A stretch of DNA of 64,000 nt from assembly GCA_017517305.1 (NCBI GenBank), contig JAFWZV010000008.1, forward strand, positions 1-64,000. The letters are read 5' to 3'. The stretch is from Lachnospiraceae bacterium (lineage in GTDB: Bacteria > Bacillota > Clostridia > Lachnospirales > Lachnospiraceae). The first letter of the stretch is position 1; each line of letters begins with the position of its first letter. Under the pieces are notes generated by a model. The model was not told the origin of the DNA and did not search any database. It saw only the letters and a list, made by a program, of their open reading frames with translations. The translations under genes were made by a program, and so were the position numbers. Of this stretch, positions 37,149 to 47,022 are shown one piece after another.

Positions 37149-38801
37149 ATGAACAAACTAAAGCCAAAGTTGTTTTCTGTTATGAAAACATATAATAAGA
37201 GTCAATTTTTTAAGGATATTATAGCAGGTATAATAGTTGCTATTATTGCATTACCACTATCTATTGCTTTAGCAATAGCTTCAGGTGTTAGTCCTGAGCA
37301 GGGACTTTATACTGCCATTTTTGCAGGATTCTTTATCTCATTTTTAGGAGGTAGTAGAGTTCAGATTGGTGGACCAACTGCTGCATTTGTTGTTATTATT
37401 TATGGAATTGTTACCGAGTTTGGTATGGCAGGACTTACTATTGCCACAATTATGGCTGGTATTATGCTTATACTTATGGGTATTTTCAAATTTGGTAGTT
37501 TGATTAAGTATATTCCATACACTATTACCTGTGGTTTTACTGCCGGTGTGGCAATCGGTATATTTGCAGGTCAGATTAAAGATTTCTTAGGTCTTGATAT
37601 GGGATCTGTTCCAGCAGAATTCATCGAAAAGTGCAAGGAATATGCTAAGGTTATAACAACAGTTGATAGAGATACAGTTATTGTTGGTGTAATATCACTT
37701 GCAATTCTTATTGTTATGCCTAAGATATCCAAGGTTATTCCAGGTTCACTTGTTGCCATTATTGTAGCTACACTTTTGGTTAAGTTTACACCTCTTGAGA
37801 CAGCTACAATTGGTAGTGTATATGGTGAGTTATCCTCATCACTGCCAAAGCCATCAATTCCAGATGTTAATTTGGATATGATAAGTAAGCTTATGTCAAG
37901 TGCATTTACAATTGCTATACTTGCTGGTATTGAATCACTTTTGTCCTGCGTAGTATCAGATGGTATGATTAATAGCAGACATAGATCAAATATGGAGCTT
38001 ATAGGACAGGGTGTTGGTAATATTGCTTCAGGTATATTTGGCGGTATTCCAGCTACAGGTGCAATTGCAAGAACTGCTGCCAATGTAAAAAATGGTGGTC
38101 GTACACCTATAGCGGGCATGGTTCACGCATTAACACTTTTACTTATTCTTAAATTGTTTATGCCTTTGGCAGCGCTTATTCCTATGACAACTCTAGCAGC
38201 AATTCTTATTGTTGTTGCATACAATATGGGAGAGTGGAAGGAATTTTTCCATTTGATTAAGCATGCACCTAAGAGTGATGTTGCAATATTACTTGTAACA
38301 TTTTTACTTACAGTAATATTTGACCTTGTTGTGGCTATAGAATTTGGTCTTATTCTAACTGCGTTGCTATTTATTAAGAGAATGTCAGATGTTTCTTCTA
38401 TTAGAGGTTGGACTTATAGAGATGGAGAGGATGACAGCGAGGAAAATGATCCTATGCATATTGCTTTAAAGTCTGTGCCACAGGGAACTCTTGTATATGA
38501 AATAGATGGACCGATGTTCTTTGGTGTTGCTGATAATTTCCTTAATATTTCAGTTAAGGATGACACTAAGGTGCTTATTCTTCGTATGAGAAGTGTACCA
38601 GCTATGGATATTACTGCATTACAGTCCTTAGAGAAGGTTTATGATAAGTGTAAGAAGAAGGGTGTAACAGTGCTTTTGTCACATGTTAACGAGCAGCCTA
38701 TGAAGGTTATGGAGAAGGCTGGTTTTGCTGAGAAGATTGGTGCAGATAATTTCTGTGAGAATATTGATGCAGCTTTAGTTAGAGCTGGAGAATTGGTTTA
38801 A
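37149..38801 (+). CDS. SulP-family anion transporter with STAS domain
   Basis: 550 residues with about 10-12 membrane helices (residues 15-420), SulP markers GLYTAIFAGFFISFLGGSRVQIGGPT and GGIPATGAIARTAANVKNGGRTP, and a C-terminal STAS domain (about 435-545). The ion may be sulfate, bicarbonate or another anion; it cannot be set from sequence. It lies five bases after miaB and before mutS, a placement with no obvious functional meaning. Confidence 0.9.
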   Translation: MNKLKPKLFSVMKTYNKSQFFKDIIAGIIVAIIALPLSIALAIASGVSPEQGLYTAIFAGFFISFLGGSRVQIGGPTAAFVVIIYGIVTEFGMAGLTIATIMAGIMLILMGIFKFGSLIKYIPYTITCGFTAGVAIGIFAGQIKDFLGLDMGSVPAEFIEKCKEYAKVITTVDRDTVIVGVISLAILIVMPKISKVIPGSLVAIIVATLLVKFTPLETATIGSVYGELSSSLPKPSIPDVNLDMISKLMSSAFTIAILAGIESLLSCVVSDGMINSRHRSNMELIGQGVGNIASGIFGGIPATGAIARTAANVKNGGRTPIAGMVHALTLLLILKLFMPLAALIPMTTLAAILIVVAYNMGEWKEFFHLIKHAPKSDVAILLVTFLLTVIFDLVVAIEFGLILTALLFIKRMSDVSSIRGWTYRDGEDDSEENDPMHIALKSVPQGTLVYEIDGPMFFGVADNFLNISVKDDTKVLILRMRSVPAMDITALQSLEKVYDKCKKKGVTVLLSHVNEQPMKVMEKAGFAEKIGADNFCENIDAALVRAGELV

Positions 38802-38832
38802 TTAAGTTATATTACATACATTGAGGTGAAAA

Positions 38833-41454
38833 ATGGGAAAGTTATCTCCTATGATGGAGCAGTACGTAGCAACTAAAGAACAGTATAAGGACTGCATATT
38901 ATTTTATAGATTAGGTGATTTCTATGAGATGTTTTTTGAAGATGCGCTATTGGCTTCAAAAGAACTAGAAATTACACTAACCGGTAAAGAATGTGGTCTT
39001 GAAGAAAGAGCACCAATGTGTGGTGTTCCATATCATGCTGCAGATACATATATTAATAGACTTATTGAGAAGGGATATAAGGTAGCTATTGGAGAGCAGG
39101 TGGAGGATCCTAAGCAAGCAAAGGGCTTGGTAAAGCGTGAGGTTGTTAGGATAGTAACTCCAGGTACTAATATGTCTGCTGAAATTCTTGATGAGTCTAA
39201 GAATAATTACCTTATGAGCATTTCATATTATAATTTTAAATATGGTATTGCTGTAGCAGATATTAGTACTGGAATTTTTAAAACCTGTCATGTTAACTCT
39301 TCTGATAAAGTGATAGATGAGATTAATAAATATCAACCTTCAGAGATTATTTATCAGGATACATTTATTAATTCGGGTATTGATATTAGTCTTACTGTTG
39401 ATAAGCTTAAGATTGCTACAACTGAGGCCCCCACTCATTATTTTAATATTGATAGTTGCGAGATTTTATTAAAGAGACATTTTAATATTGCTAGCATTGA
39501 AGTTTTAGGACTTAGAGATTTCCCTGAAAGTGTTGTTTCATCAGGTGCCTTGCTACAGTATCTCTATGATACCCAGATGAATACACTTAAGCATATTAGT
39601 CATATAGAGCAGTATGCAGTGGATTCTTATATGATAATTGATTCTTCTACTAGAAGGAATCTTGAATTGACTGAAACCCTTCGCGATAAGCAGAAGAAGG
39701 GCTCTTTGTTGTGGGTTTTGGACAAGACCAAAACAGCTATGGGAGCTAGAAAGCTACGTGAATATGTGGAACAGCCTCTATTAGACAAGAATATGATAGA
39801 AGATAGACTTAATTCTGTAGAAGCTATGAATAACTCTATGATTACTAGAGAGGAACTTAGGGAATACCTAAATTCTATCTACGATTTAGAGCGACTTATG
39901 ACTAGAATATCTTTAAAAACTGCAAATCCTAGGGATATGCTTAGCTTTAAGAATTCTATTAGATATTTGCCGGATATTAAGAATTTACTTAAGGAAATTG
40001 AAGCTGATAGATTTAAGATAATTTATAATGATTTTGATGAGTTAACAGATCTTTTTGATTTGTTGGAGGCTGCAATTGATGAAGAACCACCTATCGCTAT
40101 TAAGGAGGGTGGAATATTCAAGCCAGGTTATCTAGAGGATATAGACAGATTGAAGCTTGCTAAGACCGAATGTAAGAATTGGTTGGCTGAGCTTGAAAAT
40201 GCCGAGAAGGAAGCTACTGGAATTAAGAATCTTAGAATCAAATACAATAAGGTTTTTGGATACTATTTTGAGGTTACTAATTCCTTTAAAAGTATGGTTC
40301 CAGATTACTTTATTAGGAAGCAGACCTTGGCCAATGCAGAGAGATATACTACTGATAAGTTGGATGAACTTTCTAACACAATTCTTGGTGCCGAGGATAA
40401 GCTTTATGCTTTAGAGTATGAAACATATGTTGCGCTTAGAGATACTATTGGAGATGCGCTAGTTAGAGTACAGAAGATGGCTCATTATATAGCAGAGCTT
40501 GATGCATTGGCATCTCTTTCAAAGGTGGCTGAAAAGAATAATTATGTTCGACCAAATATTAATGAGGATGGAATTATTGATATTAAGGCTGGAAGACATC
40601 CCGTAGTTGAAAAGATGCTTGATGCAAATTCATTTGTTTCAAATGATACGTATCTTAATAATTTAGAAAGTAGAATTTCCATAATTACAGGACCTAATAT
40701 GGCTGGAAAGTCAACATATATGCGTCAGACCGCACTTATTACCCTTATGGCGCAAATCGGTTCCTTTGTACCTGCAGAATATGCAAATATTGGTATATGT
40801 GACAGAATATTTACCAGAGTAGGTGCTTCTGATGACCTTGCATCGGGACAATCTACATTTATGATTGAGATGACTGAGGTGGCAAATATCCTTAGAAATG
40901 CAACTGCCAATAGTTTACTTATATTAGATGAGATTGGCAGAGGAACATCAACCTTTGATGGTCTTAGTATTGCTTGGGCTGTAGTTGAGTATATTGCTAA
41001 CAAGGATGTGCTTGGTGCAAAGACACTTTTTGCCACACATTATCATGAACTTACAGAACTAGAGGGTAAGCTTTCAGCAGTAAATAATTATTGTATTGCT
41101 ATTAAGGAGGATGGAGATAATATTGTATTCCTCCGTAAGATTATTAAGGGTGGCGCAGATAGAAGCTATGGTATTCAGGTTGCAAGACTTGCAGGAGTTC
41201 CTGAGGTGGTATTAAAAAGAGCAGATGAAATATGTGCTCAGCTTGTAGAATCTGATATTGCAAACAAAGCAAAATCTATTGAATCTAAGGAATTAAAAAC
41301 TAAGAAAACAAACGACTTTGAGCAATTTTCTTTATTTTCATCACCTGTTGAGATGGAGATTGCCAATGAACTTAAAACTATGGATTTAGATAATATGACA
41401 CCTATGAAGGCTATGCTATATCTACAGGAGCTTCAGGGTAGATTAAAGGGTTAA
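38833..41454 (+). CDS. mutS: DNA mismatch repair ATPase MutS
   Basis: 873 residues. The mismatch-binding domain has LGDFYEMFFEDA with the Phe-x-Glu wedge, followed by connector, lever and clamp domains. The ATPase has TGPNMAGKSTYMRQ, LILDEIGRGTSTFDG, and ATHYHELTELE. The C-terminal tail includes QFSLFSSP, resembling a beta-clamp binding peptide (QxxLF). GAGGTG precedes the ATG. mutL follows after 16 bases. Confidence 0.97.
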   Translation: MGKLSPMMEQYVATKEQYKDCILFYRLGDFYEMFFEDALLASKELEITLTGKECGLEERAPMCGVPYHAADTYINRLIEKGYKVAIGEQVEDPKQAKGLVKREVVRIVTPGTNMSAEILDESKNNYLMSISYYNFKYGIAVADISTGIFKTCHVNSSDKVIDEINKYQPSEIIYQDTFINSGIDISLTVDKLKIATTEAPTHYFNIDSCEILLKRHFNIASIEVLGLRDFPESVVSSGALLQYLYDTQMNTLKHISHIEQYAVDSYMIIDSSTRRNLELTETLRDKQKKGSLLWVLDKTKTAMGARKLREYVEQPLLDKNMIEDRLNSVEAMNNSMITREELREYLNSIYDLERLMTRISLKTANPRDMLSFKNSIRYLPDIKNLLKEIEADRFKIIYNDFDELTDLFDLLEAAIDEEPPIAIKEGGIFKPGYLEDIDRLKLAKTECKNWLAELENAEKEATGIKNLRIKYNKVFGYYFEVTNSFKSMVPDYFIRKQTLANAERYTTDKLDELSNTILGAEDKLYALEYETYVALRDTIGDALVRVQKMAHYIAELDALASLSKVAEKNNYVRPNINEDGIIDIKAGRHPVVEKMLDANSFVSNDTYLNNLESRISIITGPNMAGKSTYMRQTALITLMAQIGSFVPAEYANIGICDRIFTRVGASDDLASGQSTFMIEMTEVANILRNATANSLLILDEIGRGTSTFDGLSIAWAVVEYIANKDVLGAKTLFATHYHELTELEGKLSAVNNYCIAIKEDGDNIVFLRKIIKGGADRSYGIQVARLAGVPEVVLKRADEICAQLVESDIANKAKSIESKELKTKKTNDFEQFSLFSSPVEMEIANELKTMDLDNMTPMKAMLYLQELQGRLKG

Positions 41455-41470
41455 TTAAGGGGATACAAGT

Positions 41471-43627
41471 ATGATTAAATTACTTGATAAGACAACTATA
41501 GATAAGATTGCAGCTGGTGAGGTTATAGAGAGACCCTCATCTGTAGTTAAAGAGCTTCTTGAAAATGCCATTGACGCTCATGCTACATCAATTACAGTGG
41601 AGATTAAGGAGGGAGGTATATCCTTCATTAGAGTAACAGATAATGGTGATGGTATACCAAAGGATCAGGTCAGAACTGCATATATGCGTCATGCTACAAG
41701 CAAAATTGAGGATGCAACTGATTTGGAGAGCATAGCATCTCTTGGATTTAGAGGTGAGGCATTATCTACTATAGCTGCGGTATCTCAGACAGAGATGATA
41801 ACTAAAACTGCAGAGGACTTAGTTGGTGTCAAGTATGTTATACATGGTGGAGACGAAATAGAATATAAAGAAGTAGGTGTGCCTGAAGGTACAACTATAG
41901 TAGTTAGAAATCTATTTTTTAATACACCTGCCCGTAAAAAATTCCTTAAAACTCCTATGACAGAGGGCTCTTATATTAATGATTTGGTGCTTAGAATTGC
42001 ATTATCTCATCCAGAAATAGCATTTAAGCTTATTATTAATGGTCAGACAAAGCTTGATACTTCTGGCAATGGAAAGCTTAAGGATACATTGTATCAGTTA
42101 TTTGGTAGAGATATTACTTCTAATATCATAGAAGTTGATTATGAACAATCAGATATTAAGATAAAAGGTTTTATAGGCAAACCCTTTATTTCAAGAGGTA
42201 ATAGAGGCCTAGAAAATTATTTTATAAATAAACGATATATAAAGAGTAATATTGTTAATCGTGCTATTGAGGAAGGCTATAAAACCTTTGTAATGCAGCA
42301 TAAATTTCCGTTTACTGCCTTATTTATAGAGCTTCCACTTGATAAATGTGATGTAAATGTTCACCCTACCAAGATGGAGTTTAAGTATGATAATGAGAGA
42401 GCTTTGTTTGAGGCGGTGGCAAAGGCTGTTAAGGAGGCATTATCCTTTAAAGAGCTTATTCCAAAGGCGGAATATAATACTCAGACTAAGGTAATAAAAA
42501 GTGTAGAAAGACCTGCTGAGCCATATGAAACAAGAAGAGTTAATAATTCCTTAGCACCTCATAAAGCAGAAATTAATGAAAATAATGAGGCTACTACAGC
42601 TAGTTCAACAGCTACAAATACAGTTTCTTCTTCAAATACAGTGTCTGTTGCAAATACAGTAACCACCACATTAAAGCCTGCCAGTCAATCCAAGATTAAT
42701 GGTTATTCTGCTTCGTATAGTATTTTAGAGCAGATGAAAAAGCAGGATGAGGAGATAAAAAAGGATACAGATACAAAATCTAACATTAAAAATGAAGCTA
42801 AAATTGTAGATGAAAAAGAGCAAATTCAAGAAGCTACAGCGGTAGTAAAGGATGCTGGGTATAAATTTGCTTCATCGCCTTATGCTAAGTCCAATGCAAG
42901 TGTAGTAGAAGATAGTGCTGACAGAGGAGTTGATATAACTAATCTACTTAAGGATGATGGTGTTAAGCTTCAAATTAGCGCTAAGGATGAGGTTACTTAC
43001 GGCACTCAGGCTTCATTATTTGATGAGAAATTCTTATCTGAATCGGCTAGGAAAAAGCATAGACTTATAGGTCAGGTATTTGGAACCTATTGGCTTATAG
43101 AGTATGAGAATAATCTATATATTATGGATCAGCATGCTGCTCATGAGAAGGTAAAATATGAGGAGCTTATGTCTCAGCTTGAGACTAAAGAGGTCTATTC
43201 TCAACAGCTAATGCCTCCAATGGTTGTAACAGTTTCTTATGCTGAGAGAGAAGCTATACTTAATAATTATGATCTATTTATGAAATTTGGCTACGATATA
43301 GTAGAATTTGGCGGTAACGAGTTTAAAATTAATGCAGTACCTACAAACCTGTATGGCATTCATGGAAGAGAGATGTTTATGGAGTTTGTAAGCTCACTTA
43401 TAGATAATGCAGGATATATGTCTAATGAGGTATTTATTAAGAAGCTATCCACTATGGCATGTAAGGCAGCCATTAAGGGCAATATGAGAATTACCTTTGC
43501 GGAAGCTGATGCTTTAATTGAACAGCTATTAAAGTTAGAGAATCCGTACACTTGTCCTCATGGAAGACCTACAATAATTTCTATGAGTGAAAGAGAGTTA
43601 GAGAAAAAGTTCAAAAGAGTATTATAA
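41471..43627 (+). CDS. mutL: DNA mismatch repair protein MutL
   Basis: 718 residues. The N-terminal GHKL ATPase has AAGEVIERPSSVVKELLENAIDA, DNGDGI, and GFRGEALSTIAAVS. A Ser/Thr/Asn-rich linker (about 350-500) leads to the C-terminal dimerisation domain, where MDQHAAHEKVKYEE is the endonuclease metal motif (DQHAxxE) and CPHGRPT is the Cys-Pro-His motif. This predicts a nicking MutL as in organisms without MutH. Confidence 0.96.
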   Translation: MIKLLDKTTIDKIAAGEVIERPSSVVKELLENAIDAHATSITVEIKEGGISFIRVTDNGDGIPKDQVRTAYMRHATSKIEDATDLESIASLGFRGEALSTIAAVSQTEMITKTAEDLVGVKYVIHGGDEIEYKEVGVPEGTTIVVRNLFFNTPARKKFLKTPMTEGSYINDLVLRIALSHPEIAFKLIINGQTKLDTSGNGKLKDTLYQLFGRDITSNIIEVDYEQSDIKIKGFIGKPFISRGNRGLENYFINKRYIKSNIVNRAIEEGYKTFVMQHKFPFTALFIELPLDKCDVNVHPTKMEFKYDNERALFEAVAKAVKEALSFKELIPKAEYNTQTKVIKSVERPAEPYETRRVNNSLAPHKAEINENNEATTASSTATNTVSSSNTVSVANTVTTTLKPASQSKINGYSASYSILEQMKKQDEEIKKDTDTKSNIKNEAKIVDEKEQIQEATAVVKDAGYKFASSPYAKSNASVVEDSADRGVDITNLLKDDGVKLQISAKDEVTYGTQASLFDEKFLSESARKKHRLIGQVFGTYWLIEYENNLYIMDQHAAHEKVKYEELMSQLETKEVYSQQLMPPMVVTVSYAEREAILNNYDLFMKFGYDIVEFGGNEFKINAVPTNLYGIHGREMFMEFVSSLIDNAGYMSNEVFIKKLSTMACKAAIKGNMRITFAEADALIEQLLKLENPYTCPHGRPTIISMSERELEKKFKRVL

Positions 43628-43636
43628 ATAATAAAA

Positions 43637-43663
43637 ATTTACTATAATAATATTATGTTAACA
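43637..43663 (+). other. dif-like palindrome (site A)
   Basis: Left arm ATTTACTATAA, 5-base centre TAATA, right arm TTATGTTAACA. The right arm matches the XerD-side arm of dif sites (TTATGTTAAAT in E. coli). A second site with the same geometry lies at the end of the Xer-type gene. A third right arm, TTATGTAAACA, lies at 43714-43724 in the same gap. Confidence 0.35.
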
Positions 43664-43743
43664 AAAATGAATTTTGATATATTTCCAATAAAAAATAGTC
43701 GATAATAATAATTTTATGTAAACAAAGAGAGTGGCTATTATAT

Positions 43744-44697
43744 ATGAACAAAAATTTTGAAAAAAAATTAATAGTTCTTACAGGACCAACTGCAGTTGGC
43801 AAGACCGACCTTTCTATAAAGCTTGCCCAAAAGGTTAATGGAGAGATTATTTCTGCTGATTCTATACAGGTGTATAAGCATCTTAATATAGGTTCCGCAA
43901 AAATAACCAAGGAAGAGATGAATGGAGTAAGGCATCATCTTATAGACGTTTTAGATCCTAAGGAAAGCTTTAATATTGCTACATTTAAGTCTATGGCAGA
44001 TGAAGCTATAGCGGATATATACAGTAGAGGTAAGCTTCCTATTATAACAGGTGGCACAGGCTTTTATATTCAATCTGTTTTGTATGATGTTGATTTTACT
44101 GAGAATTTTGATGATGGTTATAGAGCTAAGTTAGAAGATTTGGCCAAGAATAAAGGTGGAGATTATCTTCATGAAATGTTGAGGGAAATTGATCCTGCTT
44201 CAGCAGAGGCTATTCATGCCAATAATGTAAAGAGAGTAATTCGAGCACTAGAGTTTAATCATCAGACAGGACAGCTTATTTCAGAGCATAATGCAACTGA
44301 ATCAGCTAAGAACTCTCCATATAATTTTGCTTATTTTGTTCTTAATTTAGATAGGAATACTTTATATTATAGAATTAATAAGCGTGTTGATATTATGCTA
44401 GAGCAAGGCTTGGTAGATGAAGTTAGATATCTTAGAGATGAACTTAAGCTTACTAAAGATATGGTATCTATGCAAGGTCTTGGGTATAAGGAAATACTTC
44501 AATATTTAGATGGAGAGATTAGTTTAGAAGAGGCTGTTTACATATTGAAGCGTGATACAAGGCATTTTGCCAAGAGACAGTTGACCTGGTTTAAGAGAGA
44601 AAAGGATGTAATCTGGGTTGATAAGGATATATTAGACACAGATAATTCACAGCTTGAGTTTATAATGAATGAACTTAAAGCTAGAAATATAATTTAG
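43744..44697 (+). CDS. miaA: tRNA dimethylallyltransferase MiaA
   Basis: 317 residues. P-loop LTGPTAVGKTDLS, substrate-binding ADSIQVYKHLNIGSAK, RHHLIDV, and GGTGFYIQ are the family pattern. It adds the isopentenyl group to A37 of UNN-reading tRNAs, the step before MiaB. The order mutS-mutL-miaA is common in Firmicutes. Confidence 0.95.
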   Translation: MNKNFEKKLIVLTGPTAVGKTDLSIKLAQKVNGEIISADSIQVYKHLNIGSAKITKEEMNGVRHHLIDVLDPKESFNIATFKSMADEAIADIYSRGKLPIITGGTGFYIQSVLYDVDFTENFDDGYRAKLEDLAKNKGGDYLHEMLREIDPASAEAIHANNVKRVIRALEFNHQTGQLISEHNATESAKNSPYNFAYFVLNLDRNTLYYRINKRVDIMLEQGLVDEVRYLRDELKLTKDMVSMQGLGYKEILQYLDGEISLEEAVYILKRDTRHFAKRQLTWFKREKDVIWVDKDILDTDNSQLEFIMNELKARNII

Positions 44698-44708
44698 GAG
44701 TATTACGT

Positions 44709-45992
44709 ATGGATAATTTAAGGGAGTATTACATACAACTTGGTGTTTCACCAAAGGTATATGATTTTTGTAGTGAAATTGAGAAAAGTCTTGAGAATAG
44801 ATTTAAGGATATTGATACTGTAACTGAGTTAAATCAGGTAAAGGTTATTAAGGCTATGCAGGAGTGTCGTTTTGCTGAGGAGCATATGAATGGAACTACT
44901 GGCTATGGTTATAACGATGCTGGTCGTGAGGTAGTTGAGGATATATATGCAAAGGTGTTTAAAACTGAAGCTTCACTAGTAAGACAGCAGATTACCTGTG
45001 GAACCCATGCCTTAGCTATTGCATTAGGTGGAAATCTTAGACCTGGTGATGAGATACTTTCTCCTTGTGGTAAGGTTTATGATACCTTAGAAGGAGTTAT
45101 TGGAGTAAGAGAATCCAAAGGTTCTCTTGCGGAGTTTGGCATTACATTTAAAAAGGTTGATTTGCTTCCTAATGGTGATTTTGATTACGAGAATATTAAG
45201 AAGAGTATAAATGAAAAAACTAAGCTTATTGAGATTCAGCGTTCAAAAGGATATGACGTAAGACCAACCCTATCTGTAAAGCAGATAGGGGATGTAATAA
45301 GCTTCATTAAGAGTATTAAGCCTGATGTTATCTGTATGGTAGATAATTGCTATGGCGAGTTTGTTGAGGTTATTGAACCTTCAGAGGTTGGAGCTGATAT
45401 GGTTGTTGGCTCATTGATTAAGAATCCAGGTGGTGGTCTTGCTCCTATAGGTGGATATATTTGTGGAACCAAGGAATGTATAGATAATTGTGCTTACAGA
45501 CTTACTAGTCCGGGACTCGGTAAGGAGGTTGGCGCTTCTCTAGGTGTTACAAGAAATATTGCACAGGGACTATTCATGGCCCCAACGGTCACTGCAGCAG
45601 CTCTTAAGGGAGCTATATTTGCAGCAAATGTATATGAAAAGCTTGGCTTTAAAACTGTTCCAAATGCCACAGAGGATAGGCACGATATAATACAGGCTGT
45701 TGAATTTGGCAAGCCAGAGCTTATACAGGCTTTCTGTGAGGGAATTCAAGCAGCGGCACCTGTTGACAGCTTTGTTACCCCTGTTCCATGGGATATGCCA
45801 GGTTATGATAGTCAGGTTATTATGGCTGCTGGTGCATTTGTGTCAGGTGCTTCAATTGAGCTTAGTGCAGATGCACCTATGAAGGAGCCTTATGCAGTAT
45901 ATTTTCAGGGAGGACTTACATATCATCATGCAAAGTTTGGTATTATGATGTCACTCCAAAAAATTGTAGAAAAAGAACTTATATCATGGTAA
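44709..45992 (+). CDS. PLP-dependent methionine-gamma-lyase-like protein (aluminium resistance family)
   Basis: 427 residues of the YnbB/aluminium-resistance family, which has a fold type I PLP enzyme core. The likely Schiff-base Lys is in GSLIKNPGGGLAPIGGYI; CGTHALAIALGGNLRPGDE is the cofactor phosphate region. The true reaction is not settled for the family; C-S lyase activity is a guess from homology. GGAG precedes the ATG. It follows miaA, as in many Firmicutes. Confidence 0.85.
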   Translation: MDNLREYYIQLGVSPKVYDFCSEIEKSLENRFKDIDTVTELNQVKVIKAMQECRFAEEHMNGTTGYGYNDAGREVVEDIYAKVFKTEASLVRQQITCGTHALAIALGGNLRPGDEILSPCGKVYDTLEGVIGVRESKGSLAEFGITFKKVDLLPNGDFDYENIKKSINEKTKLIEIQRSKGYDVRPTLSVKQIGDVISFIKSIKPDVICMVDNCYGEFVEVIEPSEVGADMVVGSLIKNPGGGLAPIGGYICGTKECIDNCAYRLTSPGLGKEVGASLGVTRNIAQGLFMAPTVTAAALKGAIFAANVYEKLGFKTVPNATEDRHDIIQAVEFGKPELIQAFCEGIQAAAPVDSFVTPVPWDMPGYDSQVIMAAGAFVSGASIELSADAPMKEPYAVYFQGGLTYHHAKFGIMMSLQKIVEKELISW

Positions 45993-46040
45993 AATAATAT
46001 GATGTTTTTATAAGAGATTTCATCATTTGGAGGGAGAAAT

Positions 46041-46301
46041 ATGGCAGGAGCAGCATATAAAAACTACTGGACATTGCTTATTATATTGTTAAGTGGAATT
46101 GTTTTAGGTGGTTTTATAGGATATTTATGTAGAAACGTTAGCTTTTTAAGCTGGCTAAATTATGGACAAACCTTTGGGCTTTCGTCTCCGGTTGTTCTAG
46201 ACTTGGGAATTATGGTGCTTACCTTTGGACTTACCATAAGTATAAATATTGCAAGTATTATTGGAATTATACTTGGAATTATAATATATAAGAAATTATA
46301 A
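46041..46301 (+). CDS. DUF4321-type small membrane protein
   Basis: 86 residues with an N-terminal helix (about 9-28) and a C-terminal membrane helix (about 52-84), and a GLSSPVVLDLGIMVLTFGLTI motif typical of DUF4321. Function unknown. GGAGGGAG precedes the ATG. It sits between the lyase-like gene and radC at the head of the mre block. Confidence 0.8.
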   Translation: MAGAAYKNYWTLLIILLSGIVLGGFIGYLCRNVSFLSWLNYGQTFGLSSPVVLDLGIMVLTFGLTISINIASIIGIILGIIIYKKL

Positions 46302-46338
46302 TCTTAAAGTCCCCTTTGGAGAGGTGGAAGGAGATTAT

Positions 46339-47022
46339 ATGTTAATTAAAGATATTGCAAGCTGTGAGAGACCCTATGAAAAGGCTATGGAATATGGAGT
46401 TGAAGCCCTTAGTGATGCTGAGCTTTTGGCCACAATTATTAGAACAGGCTCTAATGAATATAGTTCTATAGACCTAGCACATAAGATTTTAAATAATCAT
46501 TATCTCTATAAAGGTTTGGCTGGACTAAATTTTATGAGTAGAGACGATTTACTTAGTATTAAGGGTATAGGTAATACTAAAGCTACACAGCTTTTGGCAG
46601 TTGCAGAGCTTTCCACAAGAATGATTAAGCAGAGACTCATAAAAGAAATATCTTTTAATGATGCATCAACAATAGCTGCTTATTATCAGGAAAAGTGTAA
46701 ATACTTAAATAAGGAAAGATTGTATCTTATGATGTTTAATACGGCAAATGTGCTTATTAAAGAGGTATTATTAACTGAAGGAACAGTGAATCAATCCCTT
46801 GTTTCAGCTAGAGAAATATACCTTCAAGCCCTTAAATATGAAGCCGTAAATATTATTTTAGTCCATAATCATCCATCGGGAAGGGTGGAGCCAAGTTCAT
46901 CGGATTTAAGCAGTACATTCGATGTATACAAAGCCGGTAAAATGCTTGGTATAAGTTTATGTGACCATATAATTGTTGGTTTTGATGAGTATTATAGTAT
47001 GCATGAAAGAGGAATTATCTAA
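46339..47022 (+). CDS. radC: RadC-family JAB-domain protein
   Basis: 227 residues. An N-terminal helix-hairpin-helix (LLSIKGIGNTKATQLLAVAEL) and a C-terminal JAB/MPN domain with HNHPSGRVEPSSSD, the metal motif. Despite the name, a direct repair role is doubtful; the protein is common before mreBCD. ATG 46339 follows GGAAGGAG; GTG 46324 precedes that site. The stop overlaps mreC as TAATG. Confidence 0.92.
   Translation: MLIKDIASCERPYEKAMEYGVEALSDAELLATIIRTGSNEYSSIDLAHKILNNHYLYKGLAGLNFMSRDDLLSIKGIGNTKATQLLAVAELSTRMIKQRLIKEISFNDASTIAAYYQEKCKYLNKERLYLMMFNTANVLIKEVLLTEGTVNQSLVSAREIYLQALKYEAVNIILVHNHPSGRVEPSSSDLSSTFDVYKAGKMLGISLCDHIIVGFDEYYSMHERGII

Noticed and set aside
37571-38119. A 182-codon minus-strand frame inside the SulP gene
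   Set aside because: It has no ribosome site, and the plus-strand SulP protein is intact across the whole region.
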